From Vibrio owensii CAIM 1854 = LMG 25443 (GTDB lineage Bacteria; Pseudomonadota; Gammaproteobacteria; Enterobacterales; Vibrionaceae): a DNA stretch of 64,000 bases. The translations under genes were made by a program, and so were the position numbers. The stretch is taken from assembly GCF_000817815.1 (NCBI RefSeq), contig NZ_JPRD01000055.1:1-64000 (forward strand), written 5' to 3'. Below, piece after piece: positions 32,766 to 41,403 of this stretch (position 1 is its first letter; every line of letters begins with the position of its first letter). Below the pieces are notes generated by a model, which saw only the letters and a program-made list of their open reading frames with translations, was not told the DNA's origin and ran no database searches.

Positions 32766-34226
32766 ATGGATATGAAAGCACACTACATCGATGGTGCCAT
32801 GCACCTAGGATGCTCAGAAGAACACTTCACCACATACAATCCCGCCAATGGTGAGCTGCTTGCGAATGTGAAGCAGGCTAACCAGCAAGATATGCAAGCG
32901 GCAATTGAATCTGCCAAGCGCGGTTTTGCGATTTGGTCTGCAATGACGGCGACAGAACGCAGTCGCATTCTACTTAAAGCGGTGGCGTTACTTCGTGAAA
33001 GAAACGACGAGTTGGCAGCACTAGAAGTTGCAGATACAGGCAAGCCAATTCAAGAAGCGAATTGCGTAGACATTGCAACGGGCGCGGATGTGATCGAGTA
33101 CTACGCAGGTCTTGCACCTAGCATGCATGGTGAACAGCAACCGCTGAATGAATCCCAGTTTTTCTATACTCGCCGTGAGCCTCTAGGAATTTGTGCGGGC
33201 ATTGGGGCGTGGAACTACCCAATTCAAATCGCGATGTGGAAGTCTGCACCTGCACTTGCTGCGGGTAATGCGATGATCTTTAAACCATCAGAAGAAACCC
33301 CGTTAACCGCACTCGAACTGGCAGAAATCTACAGCGAAGCAGGGTTGCCTGATGGCGTGTTCAACGTCATTCAAGGTGATTACCGAGTAGGGCAAATGCT
33401 CACAGCACATCCAGACATCGCTAAAGTCTCTTTCACGGGTGAATCCGGTACGGGCAAAGTGGTGATGGGTGACAGCGCAGCCACACTAAAGCAAGTGACT
33501 ATGGAACTTGGCGGTAAGTCTCCAATGATCATTTTTGATGATGCCAAGCTAGACGACGCGGTTTCTGCTGCAATGGTTGCAAACTTCTACACCCAAGGTG
33601 AGGTTTGTACACACGGTACTCGCGTATTCGTTCATGAAGGTATTTATGATGAGTTTGTCGCTCAACTAAAAACTCGTACTGAGTTGCTGGTGGTTGGCGA
33701 TCCGCTTGATGAGCAAACTCAAATTGGCGCGCTAATTTCCAAAGAGCACGAATCAAAAGTTCTTTCCGCAATTGAACAAGCGAAAGCAAGCAACGCAACG
33801 CTGCTGACTGGCGGCTACAAAGTCACAGAAAACGGCTTGGCGAGCGGTAATTTTGTTGTGCCAACGGTTTTCATTGATTGTGAAGACGACATGCCCCATG
33901 TGCAGCAAGAGATCTTTGGTCCTGTGATGTCAGTGCTTAAGTTCAGTGACGAAGACGAAGTGATTGCACGCGCTAACAACACCGATTACGGACTTGCAGC
34001 AGGCGTGTTCACGCAAAACCTCTCTCGTGCACATCGCGTCATTCATCAAATCCAAGCTGGCATTTGTTGGATTAACACCTGGGGTGATTCTCCAGCTGAA
34101 ATGCCAGTTGGCGGTTACAAACTGTCTGGCATTGGACGTGAAAACGGCGTTGAAACCCTTAAGCATTACACCCAAACCAAGAGCGTGTTAGTGCATTTGG
34201 GTGATTTCGACAGCCCTTACGCCTAA
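32766..34226 (+). CDS. betB: Betaine aldehyde dehydrogenase
   Basis: NAD(P)-dependent oxidation of betaine aldehyde to glycine betaine, the second step of osmoprotectant synthesis. The 486-residue ALDH-fold enzyme has the general-base glutamate in VTMELGGKSP and the catalytic cysteine in FYTQGEVCTHGTRVFV. FTGESGTGKVVMG forms the cofactor loop, and EEIFGPVMSVLKF-like residues lie near 390. The start could be the ATG at 32766 or the one two codons later. It begins 16 bp after betI and is followed by betA after 19 bp, so all are one transcript. Confidence 0.97.
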   Translation: MDMKAHYIDGAMHLGCSEEHFTTYNPANGELLANVKQANQQDMQAAIESAKRGFAIWSAMTATERSRILLKAVALLRERNDELAALEVADTGKPIQEANCVDIATGADVIEYYAGLAPSMHGEQQPLNESQFFYTRREPLGICAGIGAWNYPIQIAMWKSAPALAAGNAMIFKPSEETPLTALELAEIYSEAGLPDGVFNVIQGDYRVGQMLTAHPDIAKVSFTGESGTGKVVMGDSAATLKQVTMELGGKSPMIIFDDAKLDDAVSAAMVANFYTQGEVCTHGTRVFVHEGIYDEFVAQLKTRTELLVVGDPLDEQTQIGALISKEHESKVLSAIEQAKASNATLLTGGYKVTENGLASGNFVVPTVFIDCEDDMPHVQQEIFGPVMSVLKFSDEDEVIARANNTDYGLAAGVFTQNLSRAHRVIHQIQAGICWINTWGDSPAEMPVGGYKLSGIGRENGVETLKHYTQTKSVLVHLGDFDSPYA

Positions 34227-34245
34227 TCAGTCAGGAGGATTTGTA

Positions 34246-35946
34246 ATGCAACAACACTACGATTACATCATCGTCGGTGCTGGTTCGGCAGGCTGTGTCT
34301 TGGCGGATCGTCTGAGTGAAAGCGGTCAGCACCAAGTCTTACTGCTGGAAGCGGGTGGCTCAGACAAGAGCATCTTCATCCAAATGCCAACGGCGCTGTC
34401 TTACCCAATGAACACCGAAAAGTACGCATGGCAGTTCGAAACTGTTGCGGAAGATGGACTGGACGGACGCCAACTGCATTGTCCACGCGGCAAAGTGTTA
34501 GGCGGAAGCTCTTCGATTAACGGTATGGTTTACGTTCGTGGTCATGCTTGTGACTTTGACGAATGGGAGGCAGAAGGCGCAAAAGGCTGGAACTACCAAG
34601 CTTGTCTGCCGTATTTCCGTAAAGCGGAAACGTGGACAGGCGGCGCAGACGAATACCGTGGCGATAGTGGTCCTGTTGGGACGTGTAACGGCAATGATAT
34701 GAAGCTGAATCCACTTTACCAAGCGTTTATTGAAGCGGGTAAAGATGCAGGTTACCCAGAAACACAAGATTACAACGGTTATCAGCAAGAGGGCTTCGGT
34801 CCGATGCACATGACGGTAGACAAAGGCGTGCGCGCTTCTACCTCTAACGCTTACTTAAGCCGTGCAAAAAAGCGCAGTAATTTCACCTTGATGAAAGGCG
34901 TGACCGCTCATCGCATTTTGCTTGAAGGCAAGAAAGCGGTCGGCATTGAGTTTGAACAATCTGGCAAAATCAAACAGTGCTTTGCTAACAAAGAAGTGGT
35001 GTCGAGCGCGGGTTCTATCGGCTCGGTACAACTGCTGCAACTCTCGGGTATTGGTCCTAAGACTGTGCTTGAAAAAGCGGGCATTGAAGTGAAACACGCA
35101 CTAGAAGGCGTGGGTAAGAACCTTCAAGACCACCTTGAAGTGTATTTCCAGTACCACTGTAAACAGCCGATCACGCTCAACAGCAAGTTAGGTTTGATCA
35201 GCAAAGGTTTGATTGGCACGGAGTGGATTTTGACGCGCAAAGGTCTGGGCGCAACCAACCACTTTGAATCGTGCGCATTCATCCGTTCTCGTGAAGGCTT
35301 GAAATCGCCAAACATTCAATATCACTTCCTACCCGCAGCAATGCGTTATGACGGGCGTGCTGCATTTGATGGTCACGGCTTCCAAGTGCATGTTGGTCCA
35401 AACAAGCCAGAGAGTCGCGGTAGCGTTGAAGTGGTTTCTGCCAACCCAAATGACAAACCAAAGATCGAGTTCAATTACATCTCGACGGAACAAGACAAGC
35501 AGGATTGGCGAGACTGTATTCGTTTAACGCGTGAAATCCTCAATCAACCAGCAATGGATGCGTTTCGCGGTGAAGAGATCCAACCGGGTCTTAACATCAC
35601 CAGCGATGAGGCGATTGATGAATGGGTGAAGCAAAATGTAGAAAGTGCTTACCATCCATCGTGTAGCTGCAAAATGGGCGCAGACGATGACCCAATGGCC
35701 GTTCTGAATGAAGCCTGCCAAGTGCGCGGCATTGAAGGCTTGCGCGTGGTGGATTCATCCATCTTCCCAACCATTCCGAATGGCAACTTAAACGCGCCAA
35801 CCATCATGGTCGCAGAGCGTGCCGCGGACATGATCTTGGGGAACATACTCGAAGAATCGAATAATACACCGGTTTGGATTGCTCCGAACTGGCAAGAGAC
35901 GCAAAGAATGCGTCCGCCACAAAGAGACTTAAGCTCAATCTCATAA
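34246..35946 (+). CDS. betA: Choline dehydrogenase
   Basis: FAD-dependent GMC-family oxidoreductase that oxidises choline to betaine aldehyde at the membrane. I start it at the ATG at 34246 with AGGAGG at 34233-34238, giving 566 residues. The earlier in-frame codons overlap betB and have no ribosome site. The ADP-binding YIIVGAGSAGCVLADRLSE motif opens the protein, and CPRGKVLGGSSSINGMVYVRG matches GMC signature 1. The C-terminal GMC patch contains SAYHPSCSCKMG and the active-site region near VVDSSIFPTIPNGNLNAPT. The enzyme looks complete. The choline-binding protein gene follows 29 bp later. Confidence 0.97.
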   Translation: MQQHYDYIIVGAGSAGCVLADRLSESGQHQVLLLEAGGSDKSIFIQMPTALSYPMNTEKYAWQFETVAEDGLDGRQLHCPRGKVLGGSSSINGMVYVRGHACDFDEWEAEGAKGWNYQACLPYFRKAETWTGGADEYRGDSGPVGTCNGNDMKLNPLYQAFIEAGKDAGYPETQDYNGYQQEGFGPMHMTVDKGVRASTSNAYLSRAKKRSNFTLMKGVTAHRILLEGKKAVGIEFEQSGKIKQCFANKEVVSSAGSIGSVQLLQLSGIGPKTVLEKAGIEVKHALEGVGKNLQDHLEVYFQYHCKQPITLNSKLGLISKGLIGTEWILTRKGLGATNHFESCAFIRSREGLKSPNIQYHFLPAAMRYDGRAAFDGHGFQVHVGPNKPESRGSVEVVSANPNDKPKIEFNYISTEQDKQDWRDCIRLTREILNQPAMDAFRGEEIQPGLNITSDEAIDEWVKQNVESAYHPSCSCKMGADDDPMAVLNEACQVRGIEGLRVVDSSIFPTIPNGNLNAPTIMVAERAADMILGNILEESNNTPVWIAPNWQETQRMRPPQRDLSSIS

Positions 35947-35975
35947 AGTCAGTAATCATTACAAGGAATTTAAAC

Positions 35976-36914
35976 ATGTCTACGATGACAAAAATCTTTT
36001 CATCTATCGCACTGAGCGCAGTTGCGACAGGTGCTTATGCTAACCAATGTGAAACCGTTCGATTTGCCGATGTAGGCTGGACAGACATTACCGCAACCAC
36101 TGCTGTTACCTCTGAACTGCTCAAAGGCTTGGGCTACAAAACCAAGACTGACCTTCTGTCTGTACCTGTGACGTACTCTTCAATGGCAAACGGCGACATT
36201 GACGTATTCCTAGGTAACTGGATGCCAACCATGGAAGGCGATATCGCCAAATATCGTGAAGCTGGCACAGTGGAAACCGTTCGTGCAAACCTAGAGGGCG
36301 CGAAATATACGCTAGCAGTACCGAAGTATGTGTATGACGCAGGCGTGAAAAGTTTTGCTGACTTGGCAAAACATGCCGACAAATTTAAAGACCGCATCTA
36401 CGGCATTGAGCCGGGTAACGATGGCAACCGCCTTATCCAAGATATGATCGACAGCGATGCATTCGGCTTGAAAGACTTCAGCCTAGTGGAATCAAGCGAA
36501 GCGGGCATGGTCTCTCAAGTGTCTCGCGCAGTGCGCCGTAACCAATGGATCGTTTACCTAGGTTGGGCTCCGCACCCAATGAACAGCAATGTTGAGATGG
36601 AATATCTATCTGGCGGTGACGACTTCTTTGGACCTAACTACGGCGGTGCAAATGTTTACACCAACGTGCGCCAAGACTACCTATCTGAGTGTCAAAACGT
36701 GGGGCAACTGCTTAAGAATCTAGAGTTCAGCCTAGAGATGGAAAACCAGTTGATGGAAGCGATTCTAAACCAAAAACAAAAGCCAGCGAAAGCAGCGCAA
36801 GAATGGTTGAACGCTAACCCACAACAATTTGAAGCGTGGCTAGAAGGCGTTAAGACGCTGGACGGCAAAGACGCAAAACAAGCGATTACTTCTTACCTAA
36901 AAACAAACGCTTAA
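35976..36914 (+). CDS. choX: Choline ABC transporter, periplasmic substrate-binding protein
   Basis: The 312-residue ProX/ChoX-type binding protein captures choline in the periplasm and passes it to the permease encoded next. I start it at the ATG at 35976 (AAGGA at 35963), which gives a signal peptide ending TGAYA before NQCETV. The earlier in-frame start would overlap betA. Aromatic residues for caging the quaternary amine are present, including LGNWMPTM and VYLGWAPHPMN, as in the OpuAC family. A hairpin at 36932 separates it from the permease gene and may raise its level above the membrane parts. The context with betBA indicates choline rather than proline. Confidence 0.92.
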   Translation: MSTMTKIFSSIALSAVATGAYANQCETVRFADVGWTDITATTAVTSELLKGLGYKTKTDLLSVPVTYSSMANGDIDVFLGNWMPTMEGDIAKYREAGTVETVRANLEGAKYTLAVPKYVYDAGVKSFADLAKHADKFKDRIYGIEPGNDGNRLIQDMIDSDAFGLKDFSLVESSEAGMVSQVSRAVRRNQWIVYLGWAPHPMNSNVEMEYLSGGDDFFGPNYGGANVYTNVRQDYLSECQNVGQLLKNLEFSLEMENQLMEAILNQKQKPAKAAQEWLNANPQQFEAWLEGVKTLDGKDAKQAITSYLKTNA

Positions 36915-36931
36915 TCATTCCTCTCTTTAGG

Positions 36932-36959
36932 AAAAGGTGGGTAGTGATGCCCACCTTTT
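36932..36959 (+). terminator. Leaky hairpin between choX and choW
   Basis: AAAAGGTGGG (36932-36941) pairs with CCCACCTTTT (36950-36959) around an 8-nt loop, with only four U before the A-rich permease leader. It probably gives partial termination, so that more binding protein than permease is made. Confidence 0.7.
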
Positions 36960-36976
36960 AACACAAAGGTTTTATT

Positions 36977-37819
36977 GTGAATTTTATTACGGACAACAAA
37001 CTTCCGTTGGGCGAATGGATGGAAACAGGCGTAGATTGGTTAACCATGAACGCGTCGGGTTTCTTTGATGCTATTTCTATTTTTCTCGAAACCATCATTC
37101 TATTCGTGGTGGATATTTTCAAATGGATGCCCCCGGCAGCACCTATTATCATGACCGCAGCGATTGCGTGGTTCCTACACCGCAGCATTCCTTTAGTCGT
37201 GTTTATCGTGCTGGCGCTGCTGACTATCCTCAACCTCGGCTACTGGCAAGAAATGCTGGAAACCTTTGTTCTCGTCTTCGCTGCGACAACGATTTCCGTA
37301 TTAATTGGCGTGCCCCTTGGCATCATGGCGGCGCATCGCCCGTGGTTGTATACCTTATTGCGCCCGATACTTGATTTAATGCAGACCGTACCAACGTTTG
37401 TGTACCTGATCCCAACATTGGTTCTGTTTGGTTTAGGTATCGTTCCGGGGCTGATTTCTACCATTATCTTTGCCATCGCCGCGCCGATTCGTCTGACTTA
37501 CCTTGGTATCACCAAAGTGCCAGAAGAGCTGATTGAAGCGGGTAAGGCATTTGGTGCAAGCCGCATGAAATTGCTATTCAAAGTCGAACTCCCAGCAGCA
37601 TTGCCAAGCATTATGGCGGGTGTGACCCAATGCATCATGTTGTCACTTTCTATGGTAGTGATTGCTGCGCTAGTCGGTGCCGATGGCTTGGGGAAACCAG
37701 TCGTACGAGCTCTGAATACCGTGAACATTTCTCAAGGCTTTGAAGCGGGTTTAGCGATTGTTTTGGTCGCGATTATTCTCGACCGTTTGTGCAAAGCGCC
37801 AAACCAGAAGGAGGCATAA
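36977..37819 (+). CDS. choW: Choline ABC transporter, permease
   Basis: The 280-residue inner-membrane permease of the ProW/OpuAB class starts at a GTG at 36977. About seven hydrophobic helices span residues 25-270. The EAA-type cytoplasmic loop that contacts the ATPase is ELIEAGKAFGASRMKLLFKVELPAALPSI, in two adjacent stretches near residues 175-200. QTVPTFVYLIPTLVLFGLG and the C-terminal ISQGFEAGLAIVLVAIILDR are conserved in this family. The ATPase gene begins one base after its stop (37821), so translation is coupled. Confidence 0.92.
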   Translation: MNFITDNKLPLGEWMETGVDWLTMNASGFFDAISIFLETIILFVVDIFKWMPPAAPIIMTAAIAWFLHRSIPLVVFIVLALLTILNLGYWQEMLETFVLVFAATTISVLIGVPLGIMAAHRPWLYTLLRPILDLMQTVPTFVYLIPTLVLFGLGIVPGLISTIIFAIAAPIRLTYLGITKVPEELIEAGKAFGASRMKLLFKVELPAALPSIMAGVTQCIMLSLSMVVIAALVGADGLGKPVVRALNTVNISQGFEAGLAIVLVAIILDRLCKAPNQKEA

Positions 37820-37820
37820 C

Positions 37821-39005
37821 ATGGATGCAATTACGATTGAAAACCTCGACGTTGTGTTTGGTCAGCAGCAAGAGCAAGCATTAGCGCTATTAGACCAAGG
37901 CAAGTCTCGTCAAGAGATCATTGATGAGACCGGACAAGTGGTTGGTGTTGATAAAGTCTCAATGAGCGTCAAACAAGGTGAGATCTGTGTATTGATGGGA
38001 CTTTCTGGTTCGGGTAAATCCAGTTTGCTTCGTGCCGTTAATGGTCTAAATGAGATCTCTCGTGGCTCACTCAAAATCAAAGATGGCGACGACATGGTAG
38101 AGCTTGCTAAATGTGACGAGCAGACTCTGCGTAACTTGCGTACTCATCGCGTGTCGATGGTGTTCCAAAAGTTTGCGCTTATGCCGTGGTTAACGGTATT
38201 GGACAACGTGGCGTTTGGTCTTGAGATGCAGGGCATTGGCAAAGCGGAACGTCGTAAAAAAGCACGCGAGCAACTAGAAATGGTTGGGCTAAGCGAGTGG
38301 GAGAGTAAGTTCCCACATGAGCTTTCCGGCGGTATGCAGCAGCGTGTTGGTTTAGCTCGCGCCTTTGCTATGGATACCGACATCCTACTCATGGATGAAC
38401 CGTTTTCTGCGCTCGACCCACTGATTCGCGCTCAGCTTCAAGATGAATTGATTCAACTGCAAGAGAAGCTCAACAAGACGATCTTGTTTGTGAGCCATGA
38501 CTTAGATGAAGCGCTGAAAATCGGTAACAACATCGCCATTATGGAATCGGGCAAACTGATTCAACACGGCAAGCCTGAGCAAATCATCCTTGCGCCAGAA
38601 AACGACTATGTGGCGGACTTTGTGGCTCACACGAATCCGCTCAATGTCTTGAAAGGTCGTTCATTGATGCAAGCCAGCACCGAGCTTAAGCAGCATAATG
38701 ACCGTGTGTTGGTGTGTGCAGATAAGCAGATTTGGATAGAGCAAGAGCCGAAAGGCGTCACGCTGGTGGATTCCGATAAGTCATTGGTGAATTGGGAAAA
38801 CGATTCAACCACACTCGACGACATCGGCGAAAGCACAGTCGTTCAAGCTAATCCAGATATCAGCATGCGTGAGGCGATTGAACTGAAGCAACGCAGTAAT
38901 CAACCTATCTTGCTAGTAGAAGAGAACAAGCTAGTGGGCGTACTGAGTGACAATGAATTGTATGACGCGCTGCTTGGTAATTTTAAGTCCAAGCAAGTGG
39001 CGTAG
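37821..39005 (+). CDS. choV: Choline ABC transporter, ATPase
   Basis: Cytoplasmic ATPase of the ProV/OpuAA class, 394 residues, that powers choline import. The ATG at 37821 follows GGAGG at 37810-37814. Walker A is GLSGSGKSS, the Q-loop lies in MVFQKFALMPW, and the ABC signature is LSGGMQQRVGLARA. Walker B is DILLMDEPFSALDP, followed by the switch histidine in FVSHDLDEAL. After about residue 280 a C-terminal regulatory tail resembles the CBS region of ProV, with the late segment QPILLVEENKLVGVLSDNEL. That tail may sense ionic strength, as in related transporters. A long bidirectional terminator ends the operon. Confidence 0.94.
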   Translation: MDAITIENLDVVFGQQQEQALALLDQGKSRQEIIDETGQVVGVDKVSMSVKQGEICVLMGLSGSGKSSLLRAVNGLNEISRGSLKIKDGDDMVELAKCDEQTLRNLRTHRVSMVFQKFALMPWLTVLDNVAFGLEMQGIGKAERRKKAREQLEMVGLSEWESKFPHELSGGMQQRVGLARAFAMDTDILLMDEPFSALDPLIRAQLQDELIQLQEKLNKTILFVSHDLDEALKIGNNIAIMESGKLIQHGKPEQIILAPENDYVADFVAHTNPLNVLKGRSLMQASTELKQHNDRVLVCADKQIWIEQEPKGVTLVDSDKSLVNWENDSTTLDDIGESTVVQANPDISMREAIELKQRSNQPILLVEENKLVGVLSDNELYDALLGNFKSKQVA

Positions 39006-39053
39006 CTGTCTCTTACCTCAAAACGTTTGTTGATTCCCCTCAGCAAAACAAAA

Positions 39054-39099
39054 AAAGAGCCGTACTCTTAGACTAAGACACTAAGAAGTACGGCTCTTT
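39054..39099. terminator. Bidirectional terminator after the choline operon
   Basis: AAAGAGCCGTACT (39054-39066) pairs with AGTACGGCTCTTT (39087-39099), with A- and T-rich flanks. It serves the cho operon and the convergent nitroreductase gene. Confidence 0.85.
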
Positions 39100-39167
39100 C
39101 AATTTGAACAATGATTTAGATAGCTAAGCTCTAGGCTAGGAACCAAAGAGCTAGGAGACGATACTCA

Positions 39168-39824
39168 TTAAAGAGTAGTAATTACGTCATCCATGTTTAG
39201 ACGTGCTTTTGGTAGACCGTGGTTGTAGTCTTCGCCGTCTTTGTGGTAGCCGATTGCTAGTGCAACTTCACATACGTGACCGTCTAGTTCTGCTTTGAAC
39301 TCTTCGCCGATCAGTGTTGGGTCAACACCTTCCATTGGAGTAGAGTCGATACCTAGACGCGCTAGTGTGTGCAGTAGGTTACCAAGTGCGATGTAAACTT
39401 GCGCTTTAGTCCAGCCGCCGTTGTAGCCGTTCTCATCTGTGTTTGCTTCAGCAAATGCGTAAGCACCCATGAACATGTCGTACATGTCTGCTGGTAGGTG
39501 ACCAGAAGTTACTTCAGCATCAACACGCTTCGCGAATTTCTCTTTAGTGAATTTTGGATCGTACGCTAGCAGAATAGTGTGAGATGCTGCTTTAGCGTGC
39601 GGTTGGTTGAACTGGTGCATGTTAGCAAACGTGTCATGGAAACGCTGTTTCGCTTCGTCGCTCTCAATTACGATGAATTTCCAAGGCTGAGAGTTGATAG
39701 AAGACGCAGATAGGCGGATTGCTTCTTTGATGATTGCCATATCTTCTTGAGAGATGCGTTTCTCTTCGTCGTATTTTTTAGCTGTGTAACGGTTGTTTAG
39801 GTCTGTAATGATTTGATGAGACAC
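39168..39824 (-). CDS. NfsB-like oxygen-insensitive NAD(P)H nitroreductase
   Basis: The 218-residue FMN-dependent reductase of the nitroreductase fold reduces nitroaromatics or quinones. The N-terminal NNRYTAKKYDEEKRI and the FMN-binding ASSINSQPWKFIVIES, with its conserved serine/glutamine pair, match NfsB/FRase I relatives. The NLLHTLARLGIDSTPMEG segment carries the substrate-loop glutamate. The length matches the family. It is divergent from a small globin gene across 278 bp, so the two may share control in nitrosative or oxidative stress. That link is only an inference from position. Confidence 0.9.
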   Translation of the reverse strand: MSHQIITDLNNRYTAKKYDEEKRISQEDMAIIKEAIRLSASSINSQPWKFIVIESDEAKQRFHDTFANMHQFNQPHAKAASHTILLAYDPKFTKEKFAKRVDAEVTSGHLPADMYDMFMGAYAFAEANTDENGYNGGWTKAQVYIALGNLLHTLARLGIDSTPMEGVDPTLIGEEFKAELDGHVCEVALAIGYHKDGEDYNHGLPKARLNMDDVITTL

Positions 39825-40102
39825 GTTTATATCCTCTTAATATTATTAGACAAATGAGGATGCGCTTAGCATCGACAACCATGCGTACCTCGAAAGTGAG
39901 TCCATAATATCGACTTTTATCGAATTGATAATACGTGTTTCGTTTAAATCACTTTCTATTTTTTATTGAAAATCGAATTTGAACGCCTAAAAGGCAGGTT
40001 GGCATTCTCCGTACGCCGACGTTCAGAAACCACCAACGAGCTTGGTAGGATTATCAAATTACATTCATAATGAAAATAGATAAGTTGGTTGGAGGCTAGG
40101 GT

Positions 40103-40507
40103 ATGAACGTAATCGAGGTATTTAACGACAGCTACGAACGCTGCGTAATCCATGAGGACTTCTTTGATTTGTTCTATGAGAACTTTTGGTCGAAAGGTGA
40201 AAACTTCAGACAAAAGTTCGATGGCGTGGACATGAAAAAACAAATCCGGATGCTTAAAGGATCTATTGTGTTTGTGATGATGGCGGATACCTCAACAGAC
40301 GCTCGTGACATGATGAGGAAATACGGCAATAAGCACGGACACAACAATATAGGCGTAGCCCCTGAAGATATCGATGTCTGGTTTGAAAGCCTGTTAGAAA
40401 CCGTCGCCCAATGTGATCCTGACTTTGATGAAAGGGTCGAGTACGCGTGGCGTCACTGCTTTGAGACGGGGTTGGAAATTATGAAGAAAGAGTGTTCCGA
40501 CGCATAA
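40103..40507 (+). CDS. Small bacterial globin
   Basis: The 134-residue single-domain globin has helix B-E text IEVFNDSYERCVIHEDFFDL and FYENFWSKGENFRQKF. It also has the F-helix region NKHGHNNIGVAPEDIDVWFES, where the proximal histidine is probably in KHGHNN, and a C-terminal YAWRHCFETGLEIM helix. Globins of this kind bind oxygen or nitric oxide. No reductase domain is fused to it. The gene starts at the ATG at 40103 after TTGGTTGGAGGCTAGGGT and ends before a clear terminator. The divergent nitroreductase gene suggests a stress role. Confidence 0.82.
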   Translation: MNVIEVFNDSYERCVIHEDFFDLFYENFWSKGENFRQKFDGVDMKKQIRMLKGSIVFVMMADTSTDARDMMRKYGNKHGHNNIGVAPEDIDVWFESLLETVAQCDPDFDERVEYAWRHCFETGLEIMKKECSDA

Positions 40508-40530
40508 TTTCAATCAATGTTGAATTCGTA

Positions 40531-40561
40531 AAGGGAGTAGAACACAGCTACTCCCTTTTTT
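40531..40561 (+). terminator. Globin gene terminator
   Basis: AAGGGAGTAG (40531-40540) pairs with CTACTCCCTT (40548-40557), followed by T. Confidence 0.85.
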
Positions 40562-40602
40562 CTTTTTCCTTTTTCTACTTGCCTCTATAGCGACTGCTAG
40601 GC

Positions 40603-41394
40603 TTACTCGTTCCCTTCTTCCGACTCTCCCTGATTCTTCTTCACAGCCTTGGCGATATCGGAGACTGCTTCGACGAGATTAATCGGCATCGGGAAGATAA
40701 TGGTTGATGTCTTGTCTGTGGTGATTTCAGTGAGCGTCTGCATGTATCGAAGCTGTAAGGCGTTAGGTGCTTCGTTGAGCATTTCTGCCGCTTCTTTTAG
40801 CTTGTTGGAAGCTTCCAACTCACCAGTTGCGTGGATGATCTTCGCTCGGCGGTTACGCTCGGCTTCGGCTTGGCGGGCGAGGGCGCGCACCATGCTGTCG
40901 TTAAGATCGACATGTTTCACTTCAACCGTTGCGATCTTGATACCCCAATCGTCAGTTTGCTGGTCGAGAATGGATTGCAGATCTTTGTTGAGGCGTTCAC
41001 GTTCAGAAAGCAACTCATCCAATTCATGCTGACCAAGTACAGAACGTAACGTTGTCTGTGCTAACTGGCTGGTGGCATCGCTGTAGCTTTCAATATTGTT
41101 GATTGCCATTTGTGGGTCGACAACTCGGAAGTAAACCACGGCATTAACTCTGACCGATACGTTGTCACGGGTGATCAAATCTTGAGTCGGAACATCCAAA
41201 ACAATGGTACGTAAATCGACCCTAACCATTTGTTGAATGAAAGGAATTAAGATGATCAAGCCCGGTCCTTTTACTTCTTGGAAACGACCGAGGAAGAACA
41301 CCACGCCGCGCTCGTACTCACGCAGCACCTTGAACATTTGCGTTGCCAGTGCAACCAATAAAACAATGATAACGGCAACAGTGTAGAGCATCAT
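40603..41394 (-). CDS. SPFH/stomatin-like slipin membrane protein
   Basis: The 263-residue protein has one N-terminal membrane helix (MMLYTVAVIIVLLVALATQM) and a stomatin/SPFH domain at about 25-190, visible in REYERGVVFFLGRFQEVKGPG, DVPTQDLITRDNVSV and LGQHELDELLSERERLN. A coiled helix (EAERNRRAKIIHATGELEAS) and a glutamate-rich tail follow. Bacterial slipins act with NfeD proteases to organise the inner membrane. The NfeD gene lies 9 bp upstream on the same strand, a standard pairing. The substrate or membrane role is unknown. Confidence 0.93.
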   Translation of the reverse strand: MMLYTVAVIIVLLVALATQMFKVLREYERGVVFFLGRFQEVKGPGLIILIPFIQQMVRVDLRTIVLDVPTQDLITRDNVSVRVNAVVYFRVVDPQMAINNIESYSDATSQLAQTTLRSVLGQHELDELLSERERLNKDLQSILDQQTDDWGIKIATVEVKHVDLNDSMVRALARQAEAERNRRAKIIHATGELEASNKLKEAAEMLNEAPNALQLRYMQTLTEITTDKTSTIIFPMPINLVEAVSDIAKAVKKNQGESEEGNE

Positions 41395-41403
41395 AAGCGC
41401 CTC

